From: Marinomonas atlantica
GTDB lineage: Bacteria; Pseudomonadota; Gammaproteobacteria; Pseudomonadales; Marinomonadaceae
Reading direction: 5' to 3'
DNA: 64,000 nt
Assembly (NCBI RefSeq): GCF_001639725.1
Contig: NZ_LTAW01000007.1
Coordinates: 1 to 64,000 of the forward strand
The notes below the pieces were generated by a model. That model worked only from the letters and a program-made list of their open reading frames with translations, had not been told where the DNA came from and did no database searches. A program made the position numbers and the translations under genes. Positions 9,255 to 19,386 of this stretch are shown here, one piece after another (the stretch's first letter is position 1; every line of letters begins with the position of its first letter).

Positions 9255-12200
9255 TGGCAAGCCAATCCAAGCAATTAAATCCACTTAGCTTCCCGTTATC
9301 TGGCTCAGCGTTAATTGAAGCCAGTGCCGGAACGGGAAAAACCTATACACTGGCGTTGTTATATCTGCGACTGGTTTTAAAGCATGGTGGCGACAGCAGC
9401 TTTACGGATCATTTGTTACCGCCCAATATCTTGGTCGTGACGTTTACCAAAGCCGCGACGCGTGAGTTACGTGACCGTATTCGGGCACGTTTAGTGGAGG
9501 CCGCATCTTATTTTCGCGGTGATGTTGCACAAGCAGACCCTCAGCTGACTCAGTTAAAACAAGAAGTAGCCGATGAGCAAGACCTTAACTCCGCCGCTCG
9601 CCGCCTTGATGTGGCGGCAGAATGGATGGACGAAGCGGCGGTCTCGACGATTCACTCTTGGTGTAGTCGCATCCTATCAGAGCATGCGTTCTACAGCGGT
9701 TTAAACTTCTCACAAACCTTGATGGAGAATGAGAAGCCATTAGTTATTCAGGCGTGTGAAGATTACTGGCGAGAAATGGTGTTTCCCCTAGAAGAGCCCG
9801 AACTACGTCAAGTGTTGAGCTGCTTTAAATCCCCAGCAGACTTGTATGCAACCGTGAGTCGTGTGGTTTATAAAATCGCTGTCATTCCTCCCGTGTCTGA
9901 GGATATTAGTGCTGAATTAATAGCGATTGCCAAGGATCGTAGTGATAAAATTGCTGCTTTGAAATCCGCTGTGCAGGATGCATTACCAATATTGCAGCAT
10001 GATTTTGAAGACGCTGCAAAACAAAAGTTATTCAAAGCCACTTCTCTTAATGCCAAACATCGAGCGTCAGTATTTGATACGCTTCATGCATGGAGCCAAT
10101 CATCTGGCGAAGATTTGCAGGCCTTAGACAAGCTTTTCTCTGGCAAGAGCTTTGCTAAGATTGCGTTGTTGGACACTGATTTCTGGCTCGATCCCAGTCA
10201 TATCCCCGTTGACCCAGATAGCGCAAATACCTTGGTGGATTTACAAGAAGCGATGTCGCAGTTGATCACTCCGTTGCAGTATTTGATCGGTCATGCCAGT
10301 CATTGGGTTGCAACACGAGTCGAAGACGAAAAGCTACAACGAGGTGCGTTAAGTCAGAATGATCTGTTGATCAAGCTTGATCAAGCGTTACAGGGTGACG
10401 GAGGCGAGCGCCTCGCTGAGGTAATTCGTAAACAGTTTCCAGTCGCTTTAGTGGACGAGTTTCAAGATACAGATCCTGTGCAATATCGAATATTTGACAC
10501 TGTTTACAATGTTGCTGAGCCGTACCCTGATACAGGCTTCTTTATGATTGGGGATCCGAAACAGGCAATCTATCGCTTTCGTGGAGCCGACATTTTTACT
10601 TATTTAGCGGCTAAACAAGATACGGGTGAGCGTCAATACACATTGACTCATAACTATCGGTCGGCACCAGAGCTGGTTATGCGCGTCAATCGTTACTTTG
10701 AGCATGCTGAGACTGTTAATTCAAGTGTTGGTGCCTTCCTGTTTAAGCGGGACGATGAAGATCCTATTCCATTCTTGCCGGTTGAGTCAGGCCGTCAAGG
10801 CGATGCCATTGCGTTGCTGTTAGACGACAGCCCTGTTGCACCGCAGCAAGTATGGGACCTTGGCGAAGTAGAGGAAGGCGCCCCAAAATGGGATCGTGCT
10901 GCCGTGACTGCAAATGAGATCGCATATTGGTTAAACCTATCTCAGCAAGGTAGAGCAAGGTTGAATCTAGGCAAGGGCGTGCGAGCCATACTGCCAAAAG
11001 ATTTTGCCGTGTTGGTCAATAGTGGTAATCAAGCACGCCAAATTCGTCGGGCTTTGTTTGAATTGAATGTCGCGAGCGTCTATTTATCTGATGCTAATGA
11101 TGTCTTTGTAACCGAAGAAGCTGACGATATTTTACGGGTGCTGCGAGCCATGGCGGAGCCGTATAGCAGTTATTATCTGCGTATCGCGTTAGGCAGTCGC
11201 TTGATGGGCATGGCACTGTATGATTTGGACCGATTAAATCATGATGAAGTGTTTTGGGAGAGCTTCATTGAACAGTTTCGAAGCTATCACCATCATTGGT
11301 TAAGCTTTGGTGTGATGCCAACGTTGCATCGTTTTTTCAAGGATCAACAGGTCACCAGTCGCTATTTGAAAGACGCCAATGGCGAGCGTTCGATTACAGA
11401 TCTATTTCATATCAGCGAACTGCTGCAACAAGCCTCAGAAGTGGTGCAAGGTCAGCAGGCCTTGATTCATCATTTGGAGCAATGCATCAGCACCGAAACT
11501 TCTGGAGAAGAGAGTCGACAACAGCGCCTTGAAAGTGATGCTGATTTGGTGCAAGTGGTAACCGTGCATAAATCCAAAGGCCTACAGTACCCTATCGTTA
11601 TGTTGCCGTTTTTAGATTACGCGCGGCCAGTCAAATGTTCGGATTTACCGATCGAGTACCATGGAGCGGACGGCGCTTTGCATCTGACGTTTATGCCGAC
11701 CGAGGAAGACGTAGAGACAGCTGATTTCGAGCGCTTGGCAGAAGATGTGCGTAAGGTCTATGTGGCAATGACTCGTGCTATTTGCGCACAATGGGTCGCA
11801 GTGGAAGATCCTGTTGGTAGCAAAAGCGACCCTGAGCCAGCATTGGTATCGGCTGGTCATCGATTGCTGGGGCGTAGTGATGGCTCTGTGCTGGCGCAAT
11901 ATCAACAGCTGGACGATGTATTCGCCACTGCAACCGCTAAACTCGATGAGCTTTCTTACCAACCAGAGCTTCACGCTCAGCCTCGCCCTGCTAGGCGTGT
12001 CAACGTTTTGGGTATTGAACCTTGGTGGATTGCCAGTTATTCCTCCATTAGTTATGGCGGCAAAAGTGATGCTTTGTTCCCAGAAAGTACGCAAAGCGAG
12101 CAAGCCATTGATGAGCAGTTGAGCGATGATGATACATTGACAATTGAACAGCCAATGCAGCAGCTGGCGAATAAATTAATGCATCGTTTACCGCGTGGCA

Positions 12201-12976
12201 GTGCTATGGGGACGTTTTTGCATGGTCTGATTGAGTGGGCGGCTGAACAGCGTTACGAAACACCGGATGGTCAACGATTGCAAGGTTTTGCCGCAACGGT
12301 AGTAGATCAAGAGACGCGTCAAGAAGCAGTTTACAGTCGTTGCCGCAAGCGTATATTAGAAGATTTTGCGCAAGGGCTTTCAGAGTGGCTAGCTGATTTT
12401 TTAAGTACGCCGTTTGCAATCGAGTCACTGACACACAAACCAAGTCACGTGCTGCGTTTGATGGATCTCCCGTCACATAAAATATCTGTTGAGTTGGAAT
12501 TCATGTTTTCGGCTAATCAGGTCACTACTGGTGCGATAGATCAACTGGTTAGGCGTTATACATGGCAAGGACGTGAGCGCCCTATGGCGAATTTCCAAAA
12601 ATTGGAAGGTATGTTTAAAGGTTTTATTGATTTGGTGGCTGAAATTGATGGGCAATATTTTGTTATTGACTGGAAAAGTAATTTCCTAGGCAACACCGAT
12701 GATGATTACCACGCACAAGCGTTGCAAGATGCCTTACTGAAAAAGCGTTATGACCTGCAATATGTCTTGTATCTGGTTGCGCTGCATCGCCACTTGAAAG
12801 ATCGTATTCCCGACTACAACTATGACACGCACGTTGGCGGTGCGATTTACTTCTTTTTGCGGGGTTATGACAACCCAGAAACACAGGGTTTGATTATGGA
12901 TAAGCCGCCTAAAACATTGATTGAGCAATTAGATGCTTTGTTTGCTGGGAAGGCAAAGGGGTGTGCATATGACTAG
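9254..12976 (+). CDS. recB: RecBCD enzyme subunit RecB (3'-5' helicase and nuclease)
   Basis: RecB, 1240 residues: an SF1A UvrD-like helicase fused to a C-terminal PD-(D/E)XK nuclease. Visible motifs are Walker A IEASAGTGKTYT near the N-terminus, the Walker B region VDEFQDTDPVQ, motif III GDPKQAIYRFRGAD, motif V/VI TVHKSKGLQYPIV and YVAMTRA, and the nuclease core FKGFIDLV...FVIDWKSNFLG with the catalytic Asp-Trp-Lys. I place the start at the ATG of 9254, which overlaps the recC stop by one base; an upstream in-frame start at 9215 would lie inside recC and add residues unlike RecB. It overlaps recD by 8 nt, which suggests coupled translation. Confidence 0.97.
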   Translation: MASQSKQLNPLSFPLSGSALIEASAGTGKTYTLALLYLRLVLKHGGDSSFTDHLLPPNILVVTFTKAATRELRDRIRARLVEAASYFRGDVAQADPQLTQLKQEVADEQDLNSAARRLDVAAEWMDEAAVSTIHSWCSRILSEHAFYSGLNFSQTLMENEKPLVIQACEDYWREMVFPLEEPELRQVLSCFKSPADLYATVSRVVYKIAVIPPVSEDISAELIAIAKDRSDKIAALKSAVQDALPILQHDFEDAAKQKLFKATSLNAKHRASVFDTLHAWSQSSGEDLQALDKLFSGKSFAKIALLDTDFWLDPSHIPVDPDSANTLVDLQEAMSQLITPLQYLIGHASHWVATRVEDEKLQRGALSQNDLLIKLDQALQGDGGERLAEVIRKQFPVALVDEFQDTDPVQYRIFDTVYNVAEPYPDTGFFMIGDPKQAIYRFRGADIFTYLAAKQDTGERQYTLTHNYRSAPELVMRVNRYFEHAETVNSSVGAFLFKRDDEDPIPFLPVESGRQGDAIALLLDDSPVAPQQVWDLGEVEEGAPKWDRAAVTANEIAYWLNLSQQGRARLNLGKGVRAILPKDFAVLVNSGNQARQIRRALFELNVASVYLSDANDVFVTEEADDILRVLRAMAEPYSSYYLRIALGSRLMGMALYDLDRLNHDEVFWESFIEQFRSYHHHWLSFGVMPTLHRFFKDQQVTSRYLKDANGERSITDLFHISELLQQASEVVQGQQALIHHLEQCISTETSGEESRQQRLESDADLVQVVTVHKSKGLQYPIVMLPFLDYARPVKCSDLPIEYHGADGALHLTFMPTEEDVETADFERLAEDVRKVYVAMTRAICAQWVAVEDPVGSKSDPEPALVSAGHRLLGRSDGSVLAQYQQLDDVFATATAKLDELSYQPELHAQPRPARRVNVLGIEPWWIASYSSISYGGKSDALFPESTQSEQAIDEQLSDDDTLTIEQPMQQLANKLMHRLPRGSAMGTFLHGLIEWAAEQRYETPDGQRLQGFAATVVDQETRQEAVYSRCRKRILEDFAQGLSEWLADFLSTPFAIESLTHKPSHVLRLMDLPSHKISVELEFMFSANQVTTGAIDQLVRRYTWQGRERPMANFQKLEGMFKGFIDLVAEIDGQYFVIDWKSNFLGNTDDDYHAQALQDALLKKRYDLQYVLYLVALHRHLKDRIPDYNYDTHVGGAIYFFLRGYDNPETQGLIMDKPPKTLIEQLDALFAGKAKGCAYD

Positions 12977-15014
12977 ATTAGAGCAAATGCATACGTGGGT
13001 AGATGTTGGGCTGATCCGTTATATAGATTACGCGTTGGTGAACTTTATTCGTGAACAGGCTCAGGATACTTCGGAAGATGTATTATTAGCCATGCTGCTG
13101 GTAAGCCACAGTGTCTCGATGGGACAAGTTTGTGTAGACCTTAAGGACACCTTAGTCACGCCTTTAGCTATGGTGTCAACGGATAGTATGGATGATGAAG
13201 CGCAGCAAATAGCTCGTGCTCAGCTGCAAAGCTGGATAGAAAGTTTAACGATATCAGAATGGTTGGCTGACATTGAGGCGTGTTCGGCTGTGGCAGTGAT
13301 CGCTAACAATCTAGAAGATTCGAAACAGGCTACACCGTTTGTATTGGTCCAGCAGCAAGGCAATGCCTTGCTGTATTTACGTCGCTATTGGCAAGCAGAA
13401 AAAACCATAGAATCGGGAATTAAAGCGCGGTTTGAACCTGCCAGTCGCATTAGTAACACGGATATACGTAGTCTTCTTGATCAGTTATTCGGAAAGAAAC
13501 AGCATGATTACGAAGACACAGATTGGCAGCGTATCGCCTGTGGTATTGCTGCCAGTAACCATTTTTCAATCATTACTGGCGGTCCTGGCACGGGCAAGAC
13601 GACAACGGTTTTAAAGCTCTTGGCGCTTCTACAAGCTGAACGCTTGATGCACCAATTACCACCATTGGCAATTCGCTTAGCAGCTCCCACCGGAAAGGCG
13701 GCAGCGCGCCTGAATGAGTCCATAGCGGACAACTTAACGCGTTTGGCATTACCTGAGCTTGAAAATCTTGCACCTGACGCATTAAAAGCAGTGATTCCCA
13801 CGCAGGTTATGACTTTGCATCGATTATTGAGTCCTAAGCCAAATAGCCGCCAATTTCAGCATAACAAGTCGAACCCATTGGTGGCCGATATTGTGGTTAT
13901 TGATGAAGCTTCAATGATTGATATTGAGATGATGGCCAATCTCTTTGATGGTATTGAGCCAGATGCCAGAGTAATTCTGTTGGGAGATAAGGACCAATTA
14001 GCCTCAGTGGAAGCAGGATATGTGTTAGGCGACTTGTGTCAGGGCGCGGTTGATGGCCATTACACTCAAGAGACCGCAGATTGGATTCGTGATATTTGTC
14101 AGCAGAACCTTGAGGAAAGCTTTATTGACCCGCAGGGCTCTGTTCTTAATCAAGCCGTCTGTATGCTTCGACGAAGCTACCGCTTCCAAGATGGCGGGGT
14201 TATTCATCGATTGGCAAGTTTAGTAAATGATGAGCGTGATGACCCTCAAAATGATCCTAAGATGCCTGAGCTTAAAGACGTGTTTCGACAGAGAGAGCAG
14301 TACGAGAACAACCCGGTATTACGTTTCCTAGAACAAGAGCAATTACCAACATCGGTATTGCAAAATGCCTTTCGGAAGCTCTTAGTCGAAGGCTATGGTC
14401 ATTATTTGTCCGTGGTTCAAGCTATGCCTGACGCAATAATGGATAACGCTCTTTTCGACACTTGGGGCAAGCAGGTGCTTAGTGCTCATGCCCATTTTCA
14501 GTTGCTGGTAGCATTGCGTAAAGGAGAGTGGGGCGTAGAGGGTATGAATGCTAAAATAGAACAGGTGCTGCTATCAGCCAAGCAACTCACTAGTATCGAT
14601 AGTCTGTGGTATTTAGGGCGTCCTGTGATGGTCACGCAAAATGACTACAGTGTTGACTTAATGAATGGTGATATTGGCATTAGTTTACTGTATCCCGTTA
14701 ATGGGCAATTAAAGCAACGTGTTGTATTCTCTGATGGCAAAGGTAGCGTGCGCTGGTTGTTACCAAGCCGCTTACAAAGCGTAGAGACCGTATTTGCTAT
14801 GACGGTCCATAAGTCGCAGGGGTCAGAATTTCACCATGCAGCGATGTTGTTGCCTAGTCAAAATTCCCCCATATTGACTAAGGAATTGATCTACACGGGC
14901 ATTACGCGATCAAAAAAACACTTTACTCTGATTTCAGGCGATGCAGATGTACTCGAAAGCGCAATGAACCGAAAAGTTGAACGCTCCAGCGGTCTTTCAC
15001 TGTCTATTCAGTAG
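12969..15014 (+). CDS. recD: RecBCD enzyme subunit RecD (5'-3' helicase)
   Basis: RecD, 681 residues, an SF1B helicase that forms RecBCD with the two upstream products. Visible motifs are Walker A ITGGPGTGKTTTV (about residue 200), motif Ia APTGKAAARL, Walker B VVIDEASMIDIEM, motif III LLGDKDQLASVEAG and motif VI MTVHKSQGSEFHHA with YTGITRSKK near the C-terminus. The ATG at 12969 sits in ATGACTAG and overlaps the recB stop. An earlier in-frame start at 12933 would lie deep in recB and is less likely. Confidence 0.97.
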   Translation: MTRLEQMHTWVDVGLIRYIDYALVNFIREQAQDTSEDVLLAMLLVSHSVSMGQVCVDLKDTLVTPLAMVSTDSMDDEAQQIARAQLQSWIESLTISEWLADIEACSAVAVIANNLEDSKQATPFVLVQQQGNALLYLRRYWQAEKTIESGIKARFEPASRISNTDIRSLLDQLFGKKQHDYEDTDWQRIACGIAASNHFSIITGGPGTGKTTTVLKLLALLQAERLMHQLPPLAIRLAAPTGKAAARLNESIADNLTRLALPELENLAPDALKAVIPTQVMTLHRLLSPKPNSRQFQHNKSNPLVADIVVIDEASMIDIEMMANLFDGIEPDARVILLGDKDQLASVEAGYVLGDLCQGAVDGHYTQETADWIRDICQQNLEESFIDPQGSVLNQAVCMLRRSYRFQDGGVIHRLASLVNDERDDPQNDPKMPELKDVFRQREQYENNPVLRFLEQEQLPTSVLQNAFRKLLVEGYGHYLSVVQAMPDAIMDNALFDTWGKQVLSAHAHFQLLVALRKGEWGVEGMNAKIEQVLLSAKQLTSIDSLWYLGRPVMVTQNDYSVDLMNGDIGISLLYPVNGQLKQRVVFSDGKGSVRWLLPSRLQSVETVFAMTVHKSQGSEFHHAAMLLPSQNSPILTKELIYTGITRSKKHFTLISGDADVLESAMNRKVERSSGLSLSIQ

Positions 15015-15053
15015 TGCTTTGGGGGGGCGATTTAAAGGTCGCCTCCCATCGTC

Positions 15054-15692
15054 TTAGATTAAGCCGATAGGGCAGCTAATGCCTGTGCCGGCCAGCCCAC
15101 AATAACCATTAGGGTTTTTATGTAAGTATTGTTGGTGTTCCGTTTCTGCAAAATAAAAGGCTTCCAATGGTTCTACTTCGGTTGTGATTTTACCAAAACC
15201 ATTTTCAATCAAACGTTTTTGATAGTCATCACGACTTTTAAGCGCGGCTTCTAAATCGTCATCGTTGATCGTATAAATGGCAGAGCGATACTGTGTACCA
15301 ATATCATTGCCTTGACGCATGCCTTGAGTAGGGTCATGGCTCTCCCAAAAGACTTTAAGAATTTCTGACAGCGACGTTTCGTCGGTATTAAAAATAACTT
15401 TGACGACTTCTGTATGCCCCGTTTGTCCTGTACAAACTTCTTTATAGGTTGGATTAGGTGTGTAGCCACCTGCAAACCCTACCGCAGTAACGCTAACGCC
15501 ATGTGTGTTCCAAAACCGTCTTTCGGCACCCCAATAGCAACCCATAGCAAAATAGACCTCCTTTTCAGATTCAGAAGATTTAGCATGGCGCTTTATGTTT
15601 TCTTTTGTAACTATATTTGTATCTTCTGTGATTAATGGTTCACTTCTTCCTTTTAAAGCGCTTTCTTTTGTTATAAAAATAATGTTTTTCAT
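15054..15692 (-). CDS. msrA: Peptide methionine sulfoxide reductase MsrA
   Basis: Reduces the S-epimer of methionine sulfoxide in proteins, using thioredoxin. It has the catalytic block AMGCYWGAERRFW (Cys52; Tyr replaces the commoner Phe of GCFWG) and two C-terminal cysteines at about 198 and 207 for recycling. At 212 residues it matches the long form found in E. coli. It is convergent with recD. The upstream region contains a perfect 14-bp inverted repeat (15728-15762) that may be an operator. Confidence 0.95.
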   Translation of the reverse strand: MKNIIFITKESALKGRSEPLITEDTNIVTKENIKRHAKSSESEKEVYFAMGCYWGAERRFWNTHGVSVTAVGFAGGYTPNPTYKEVCTGQTGHTEVVKVIFNTDETSLSEILKVFWESHDPTQGMRQGNDIGTQYRSAIYTINDDDLEAALKSRDDYQKRLIENGFGKITTEVEPLEAFYFAETEHQQYLHKNPNGYCGLAGTGISCPIGLI

Positions 15693-15727
15693 TGGGTTAC
15701 CTAATCGTAATTTAAATTAATTTTATT

Positions 15728-15762
15728 GTTTATTTATTGATATCACTGATCAATAAATAAAC
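15728..15762. promoter_or_regulatory. Perfect 14-bp inverted repeat between divergent genes
   Basis: Arms GTTTATTTATTGAT (15728-15741) and ATCAATAAATAAAC (15749-15762) are exact reverse complements with a 7-nt spacer. The repeat lies 36 bp upstream of the msrA start and about 110 bp upstream of the 15870 gene. It has no T-tract like a terminator, so a dimeric repressor or activator site is the better guess. No known regulator consensus was recognised. Confidence 0.5.
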
Positions 15763-15869
15763 ATTTTTTACGTTTCATTACGTATGGATGCAAAAGAATA
15801 CTATGTAATAATGGTATTACAAGAGCCCTAGCATACACTTGAGTAATCTACATTAGGGATGGTTTGGTT

Positions 15870-16760
15870 ATGTCTGATGCGTTGGTCCTGTGGGACGCTC
15901 GAAACAGTAATCGCTTTCTGCAAAGGTTTATTGAAGACTTCAAGGCAGAGCTTACGCGCTTCTCTTTGAAGGTTCGTTTTGTTACGTTGTCTAATGTTAC
16001 GTCATTAGAGGAAGATCAGATCAAACCGTCTATGCGAGGATTGCTTGATTTAATTCATGTAGAGTCGCCACTCCATTTAATCACGTTTGGCTCTAAACCT
16101 AACTCACTGGCATCCTTAATTAGCCCTGCATTACGTTGTAAGCTTCATACTAATCTTTTGCCTGAGTGGCTTGAAGGAGAGCCTCATCATTCAACCATCG
16201 CCAAACTTGCTAGCTATATACATAAAAATGAAGAGTGGGGTGACGGTAGCGAACTTAAAGACTATTTTTATCCTCAGTTCACCAGCAAAGCAGTTAACGC
16301 AATTGTATTTTTTAAGGAGGATGACTTTTCAAATGTGATAGAAGAGCATGCTATTGCTCACAACATCGCATATCAATCTATATCATTGAAGTCATTTTTA
16401 CCGCCAGCTGTTCAGCTGTTGCATAAAGTAGGAATATTAGTCGTTTCTTCTAATAGTGCTAATCAAGGTGACATTATTGAGTTGGCAAATGGTTATGGCC
16501 TACCTGTTTTGTTAATTTCACCAGAGATGCGTAACTTTGGTATTAGAGAAGGAGAAAATGGTTGGGTGGTATCGACGACGCAACAAATTCAATATACCAA
16601 CTATCTTAAAAACTGGCAGTGTATGTCACAAAATGTCAGGGAAATGATTTCTCAATATTGTCGATACTCCCAGTCTACTCAATCTGGGGTTCGCTGTTAC
16701 TGTTCTTCACTTGGTTACCCTGAAAAATTAGAATTGAAAGATTTTAAGTTAAGGGGTTGA
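15870..16760 (+). CDS. Uncharacterised protein with glycosyltransferase-like C-terminal half
   Basis: No confident family assignment. The 296-residue product begins MSDALVLWDARNSN. The stretch around residues 190-240 (VGILVVSSNSANQGDIIELANGYGLPVLLIS, then IREGENGWVV, quoted in parts) has the spacing of the donor-binding region of GT-B family 1 glycosyltransferases (E-A-x-G-x-P-V, then EGENGW-V). The N-terminal half shows no clear sugar-transferase motif. No signal peptide or membrane segment is seen, so it is probably cytoplasmic. I chose the ATG at 15870 over the in-frame TTG at 15864 because TAGGGATGG lies at a suitable distance. Its TGA stop lies inside the -35 box of the tRNA array promoter. 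Confidence 0.55.
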   Translation: MSDALVLWDARNSNRFLQRFIEDFKAELTRFSLKVRFVTLSNVTSLEEDQIKPSMRGLLDLIHVESPLHLITFGSKPNSLASLISPALRCKLHTNLLPEWLEGEPHHSTIAKLASYIHKNEEWGDGSELKDYFYPQFTSKAVNAIVFFKEDDFSNVIEEHAIAHNIAYQSISLKSFLPPAVQLLHKVGILVVSSNSANQGDIIELANGYGLPVLLISPEMRNFGIREGENGWVVSTTQQIQYTNYLKNWQCMSQNVREMISQYCRYSQSTQSGVRCYCSSLGYPEKLELKDFKLRG

Positions 16761-16785
16761 CCAATAAGATAAAGCTACGTAATAT
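16757..16785 (+). promoter_or_regulatory. Sigma-70 promoter of the initiator tRNA array
   Basis: TTGACC (16757-16762), a 17-bp spacer and TAATAT (16780-16785) form a near-consensus promoter. It is followed by a GC-rich discriminator (GCGC, 16786-16789), the hallmark of stringently controlled stable-RNA promoters. Predicted transcription starts only about 8 nt before the first tRNA. The -35 box contains the stop codon of the preceding gene. Confidence 0.8.
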
Positions 16786-16799
16786 GCGCACCTCGTTGA

Positions 16800-16876
<77 letters not shown>

Positions 16877-16934
16877 TTTTAGAATGAGTCAACGAGTTGA
16901 AATAAATTGTTAGTGAATGCGCAAGCATATTTGG

Positions 16935-17011
<77 letters not shown>

Positions 17012-17082
17012 ATTTAAAAAACTGGTTGTATGCAAGATAAACATAATTAGCTTGAATCTATTTAATTCGATAGATTTCATGG

Positions 17083-17159
<77 letters not shown>

Positions 17160-17230
17160 ACTTATTAAAAACAAGTTGTTTAGAATTTTACTGAAAAATA
17201 AAGTGATCTATTTATACATAGGTTACATGG

Positions 17231-17307
<77 letters not shown>

Positions 17308-17378
17308 ATTTAAAAAACTGGTTGTATGCAAGATAAACATAATTAGCTTGAATCTATTTAATTCGATAGATTTCATGG

Positions 17379-17455
<77 letters not shown>

Positions 17456-17526
17456 ACTTATTAAAAACAAGTTGTTTAGAATTTTACTGAAAAATAAAGT
17501 GATCTATTTATACATAGGTTACATGG

Positions 17527-17603
<77 letters not shown>

Positions 17604-17783
17604 TTTTTTTATAACTCAGTTTAACCTCACCTAAATCCCCAGTATTATTTATATCTCATCTGTTTTGTAGCATACTATTTGTTCTTCTTATTCCTCATTC
17701 CTTGTATAGCGATATATTGGCTTCCAAATATCTTTGATCCGCTGTTACTATCATGGCTATATTAATTCTGACAAAGCCAACCT

Positions 17784-18455
17784 ATGATTCGACTTCACTG
17801 TACTAGTAAATTGCTGCCCAAGCTTCCTGTTGATGGTAAGGGCTGTTTTTCAGCATCTAATAAAAGCCAAGCTAATGTGGCACAGATGCTAGAGGCCTTG
17901 AACCCTTTAAGTGGTTGGTATGGCAGTATGTTTTTGTTGAAGGGGCGAAACTGTGTTGTCATGGTTCATGAAGCAACACGCTTTCCTGTTTTTATGCCTT
18001 GTTTAATGAAAACGGACTTTGCGGAATTAGAAGACTCTTTTGCAAATGCATTTGTTGCGGCTTTAGTAGAGGTTGGGGCAAATGAAGAGCAAATCTATGC
18101 AGCTAGTAGGCTGATTCAACCATTTGTTGTTGATGATGAGAGCAAAGATGTTATGCAAATGGCATTGAATCAGGCGAAAGCGTGTATCGAGCGTATGCTC
18201 TGGGATGACAATACGTCAATTGAAAAATTAGAAACGGCTCAGGCGAGTCGGATATTGAGTGATATTCCTTTCAATTTACAGGCTAAAAAAGAAGTTGTTT
18301 GGCCTAAGAAGCTCATGCTGAGATTGTTGGACGATGCCGCTGGTGTTCTGATTAGAACAGCTAATAATTCCCTTGAGTCAGATGGTGAAGTAAGTGAGGC
18401 TCCGAAATCGGATAACATCGTTTCTATGATAGATTTTCAGAATCACCGGAAATAG
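17784..18455 (+). CDS. Hypothetical protein (possible DUF6933-like)
   Basis: A 223-residue soluble protein beginning MIRLHCTSKLLPKL. This opening and the following GWYGSMFLLKGRNCVVMVHEATRF (quoted in parts) remind me of the DUF6933 group of uncharacterised proteins, but that is from memory and unverified. The middle is predicted helical and the tail is acidic and probably disordered (about residues 195-215). No catalytic motif, signal peptide or membrane segment was recognised. It is a single gene between the tRNA array and a convergent hypothetical gene. Confidence 0.7.
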   Translation: MIRLHCTSKLLPKLPVDGKGCFSASNKSQANVAQMLEALNPLSGWYGSMFLLKGRNCVVMVHEATRFPVFMPCLMKTDFAELEDSFANAFVAALVEVGANEEQIYAASRLIQPFVVDDESKDVMQMALNQAKACIERMLWDDNTSIEKLETAQASRILSDIPFNLQAKKEVVWPKKLMLRLLDDAAGVLIRTANNSLESDGEVSEAPKSDNIVSMIDFQNHRK

Positions 18456-18488
18456 ACGTTCTTTAGGTGTCATCGAAGACGTCTAAAG

Positions 18489-18893
18489 TTAGCTTAAATC
18501 TTCTAGGTTAATTCCCTTTTTTGTCATCTCAGCCAATATTTCTTTGGCCGCTCGAGCTCGATTATCCATTTCGTTAAGGATTTGTGTAATAAGGTCAAGT
18601 AACGCATTTTTTTCTAAAGCCGTTAGCATGCCGCATTGCTTTTGAAGGTCTGTAAGCTTAATACCACTGTCACGAATGCGATCGAGTAAGTTTAAAAGAG
18701 TGCTTTCTGTCGGTACTTTCTTGGTTTCTAGATCGTAACCACTGGATTGATGTCTTTTCAAACCCTTCTGCAAACGTTCAAGTTCAGGGCGTAAGTCATG
18801 TCTTTTTGCTAATGATGCGACACACTTTGACGAAGTTTGTACAACAGTCAGGCTATAGGCTAGAGATTTTAAAATGTGCGTTAATTCGTTCAT
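18489..18893 (-). CDS. Hypothetical helical protein
   Basis: A 134-residue protein, almost entirely predicted alpha-helix with heptad-like Leu spacing (LLNLLDRIRDSGIKL, LLDLITQILNEM), suggesting a coiled-coil or helical-bundle protein. No known family is recognised and no signal peptide is seen. It is convergent with the 17784 gene, and the coding pattern looks real. Function unknown. Confidence 0.6.
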   Translation of the reverse strand: MNELTHILKSLAYSLTVVQTSSKCVASLAKRHDLRPELERLQKGLKRHQSSGYDLETKKVPTESTLLNLLDRIRDSGIKLTDLQKQCGMLTALEKNALLDLITQILNEMDNRARAAKEILAEMTKKGINLEDLS

Positions 18894-19386
18894 TTAGATA
18901 TATGTGTTCTCAATTGAAACATTGTGAAATAAGGGCTAGTTACAGGCTCATGCGTCATCATTAAGGAGCTTAAAATTGAGCCAGTACGAATAAGTACTCT
19001 ACACCCATTTGCCATACATAATATTGCCAAATAAAGTAAGTGCCTAATTAATTCATGACATTTGCTGCGAATGAACATAAAAGACTGGCGATAATTGGTC
19101 AAAAATGTGCACTGTATGGGTTGAGTGTGAATATATTGTTCACGGTGTCCATTTGGAGGTATCTGCTGGCGCGTGTTTAATAACCGTATTATAGCTCAAG
19201 AAATTACCTTTGTTGCAAGTCCCCGTTAGCGATTCTGTTTTAAGATTTTTGCTAAGTACTTTCAGATATAGGATTGAATGAGCTGAGCTATAGTAGGCAG
19301 CATTAAATAACTGGTTCGAAAACTTAGCTTTGCATAGAATGGCTGGATAATTGAATACATAGTATTAACGTGCCTTTGAGGAGAGC
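18894..19386. other. Intergenic region without recognised gene
   Basis: About 490 bp upstream of the mscS-type gene and of the divergent 18489 gene. A 70-codon reverse-strand frame (18890-19102) is present but resembles no protein I know. No tRNA, riboswitch or terminator was recognised. It presumably holds the promoters of the two divergent genes. Confidence 0.5.

Noticed and set aside
12204..12655. Overlapping minus-strand frames within recB.
   Set aside because: Shadow frames of a strongly supported gene.
15023..15046. Hairpin between recD and msrA (GGGGGCGA/TCGCCTCC) as a terminator.
   Set aside because: It has a wobble pair and no T-tract on either strand, so termination is doubtful.
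18890..19102. 70-codon minus-strand frame upstream of the helical hypothetical protein.
   Set aside because: No homology recognised and no ribosome binding site; kept only as part of the intergenic note.
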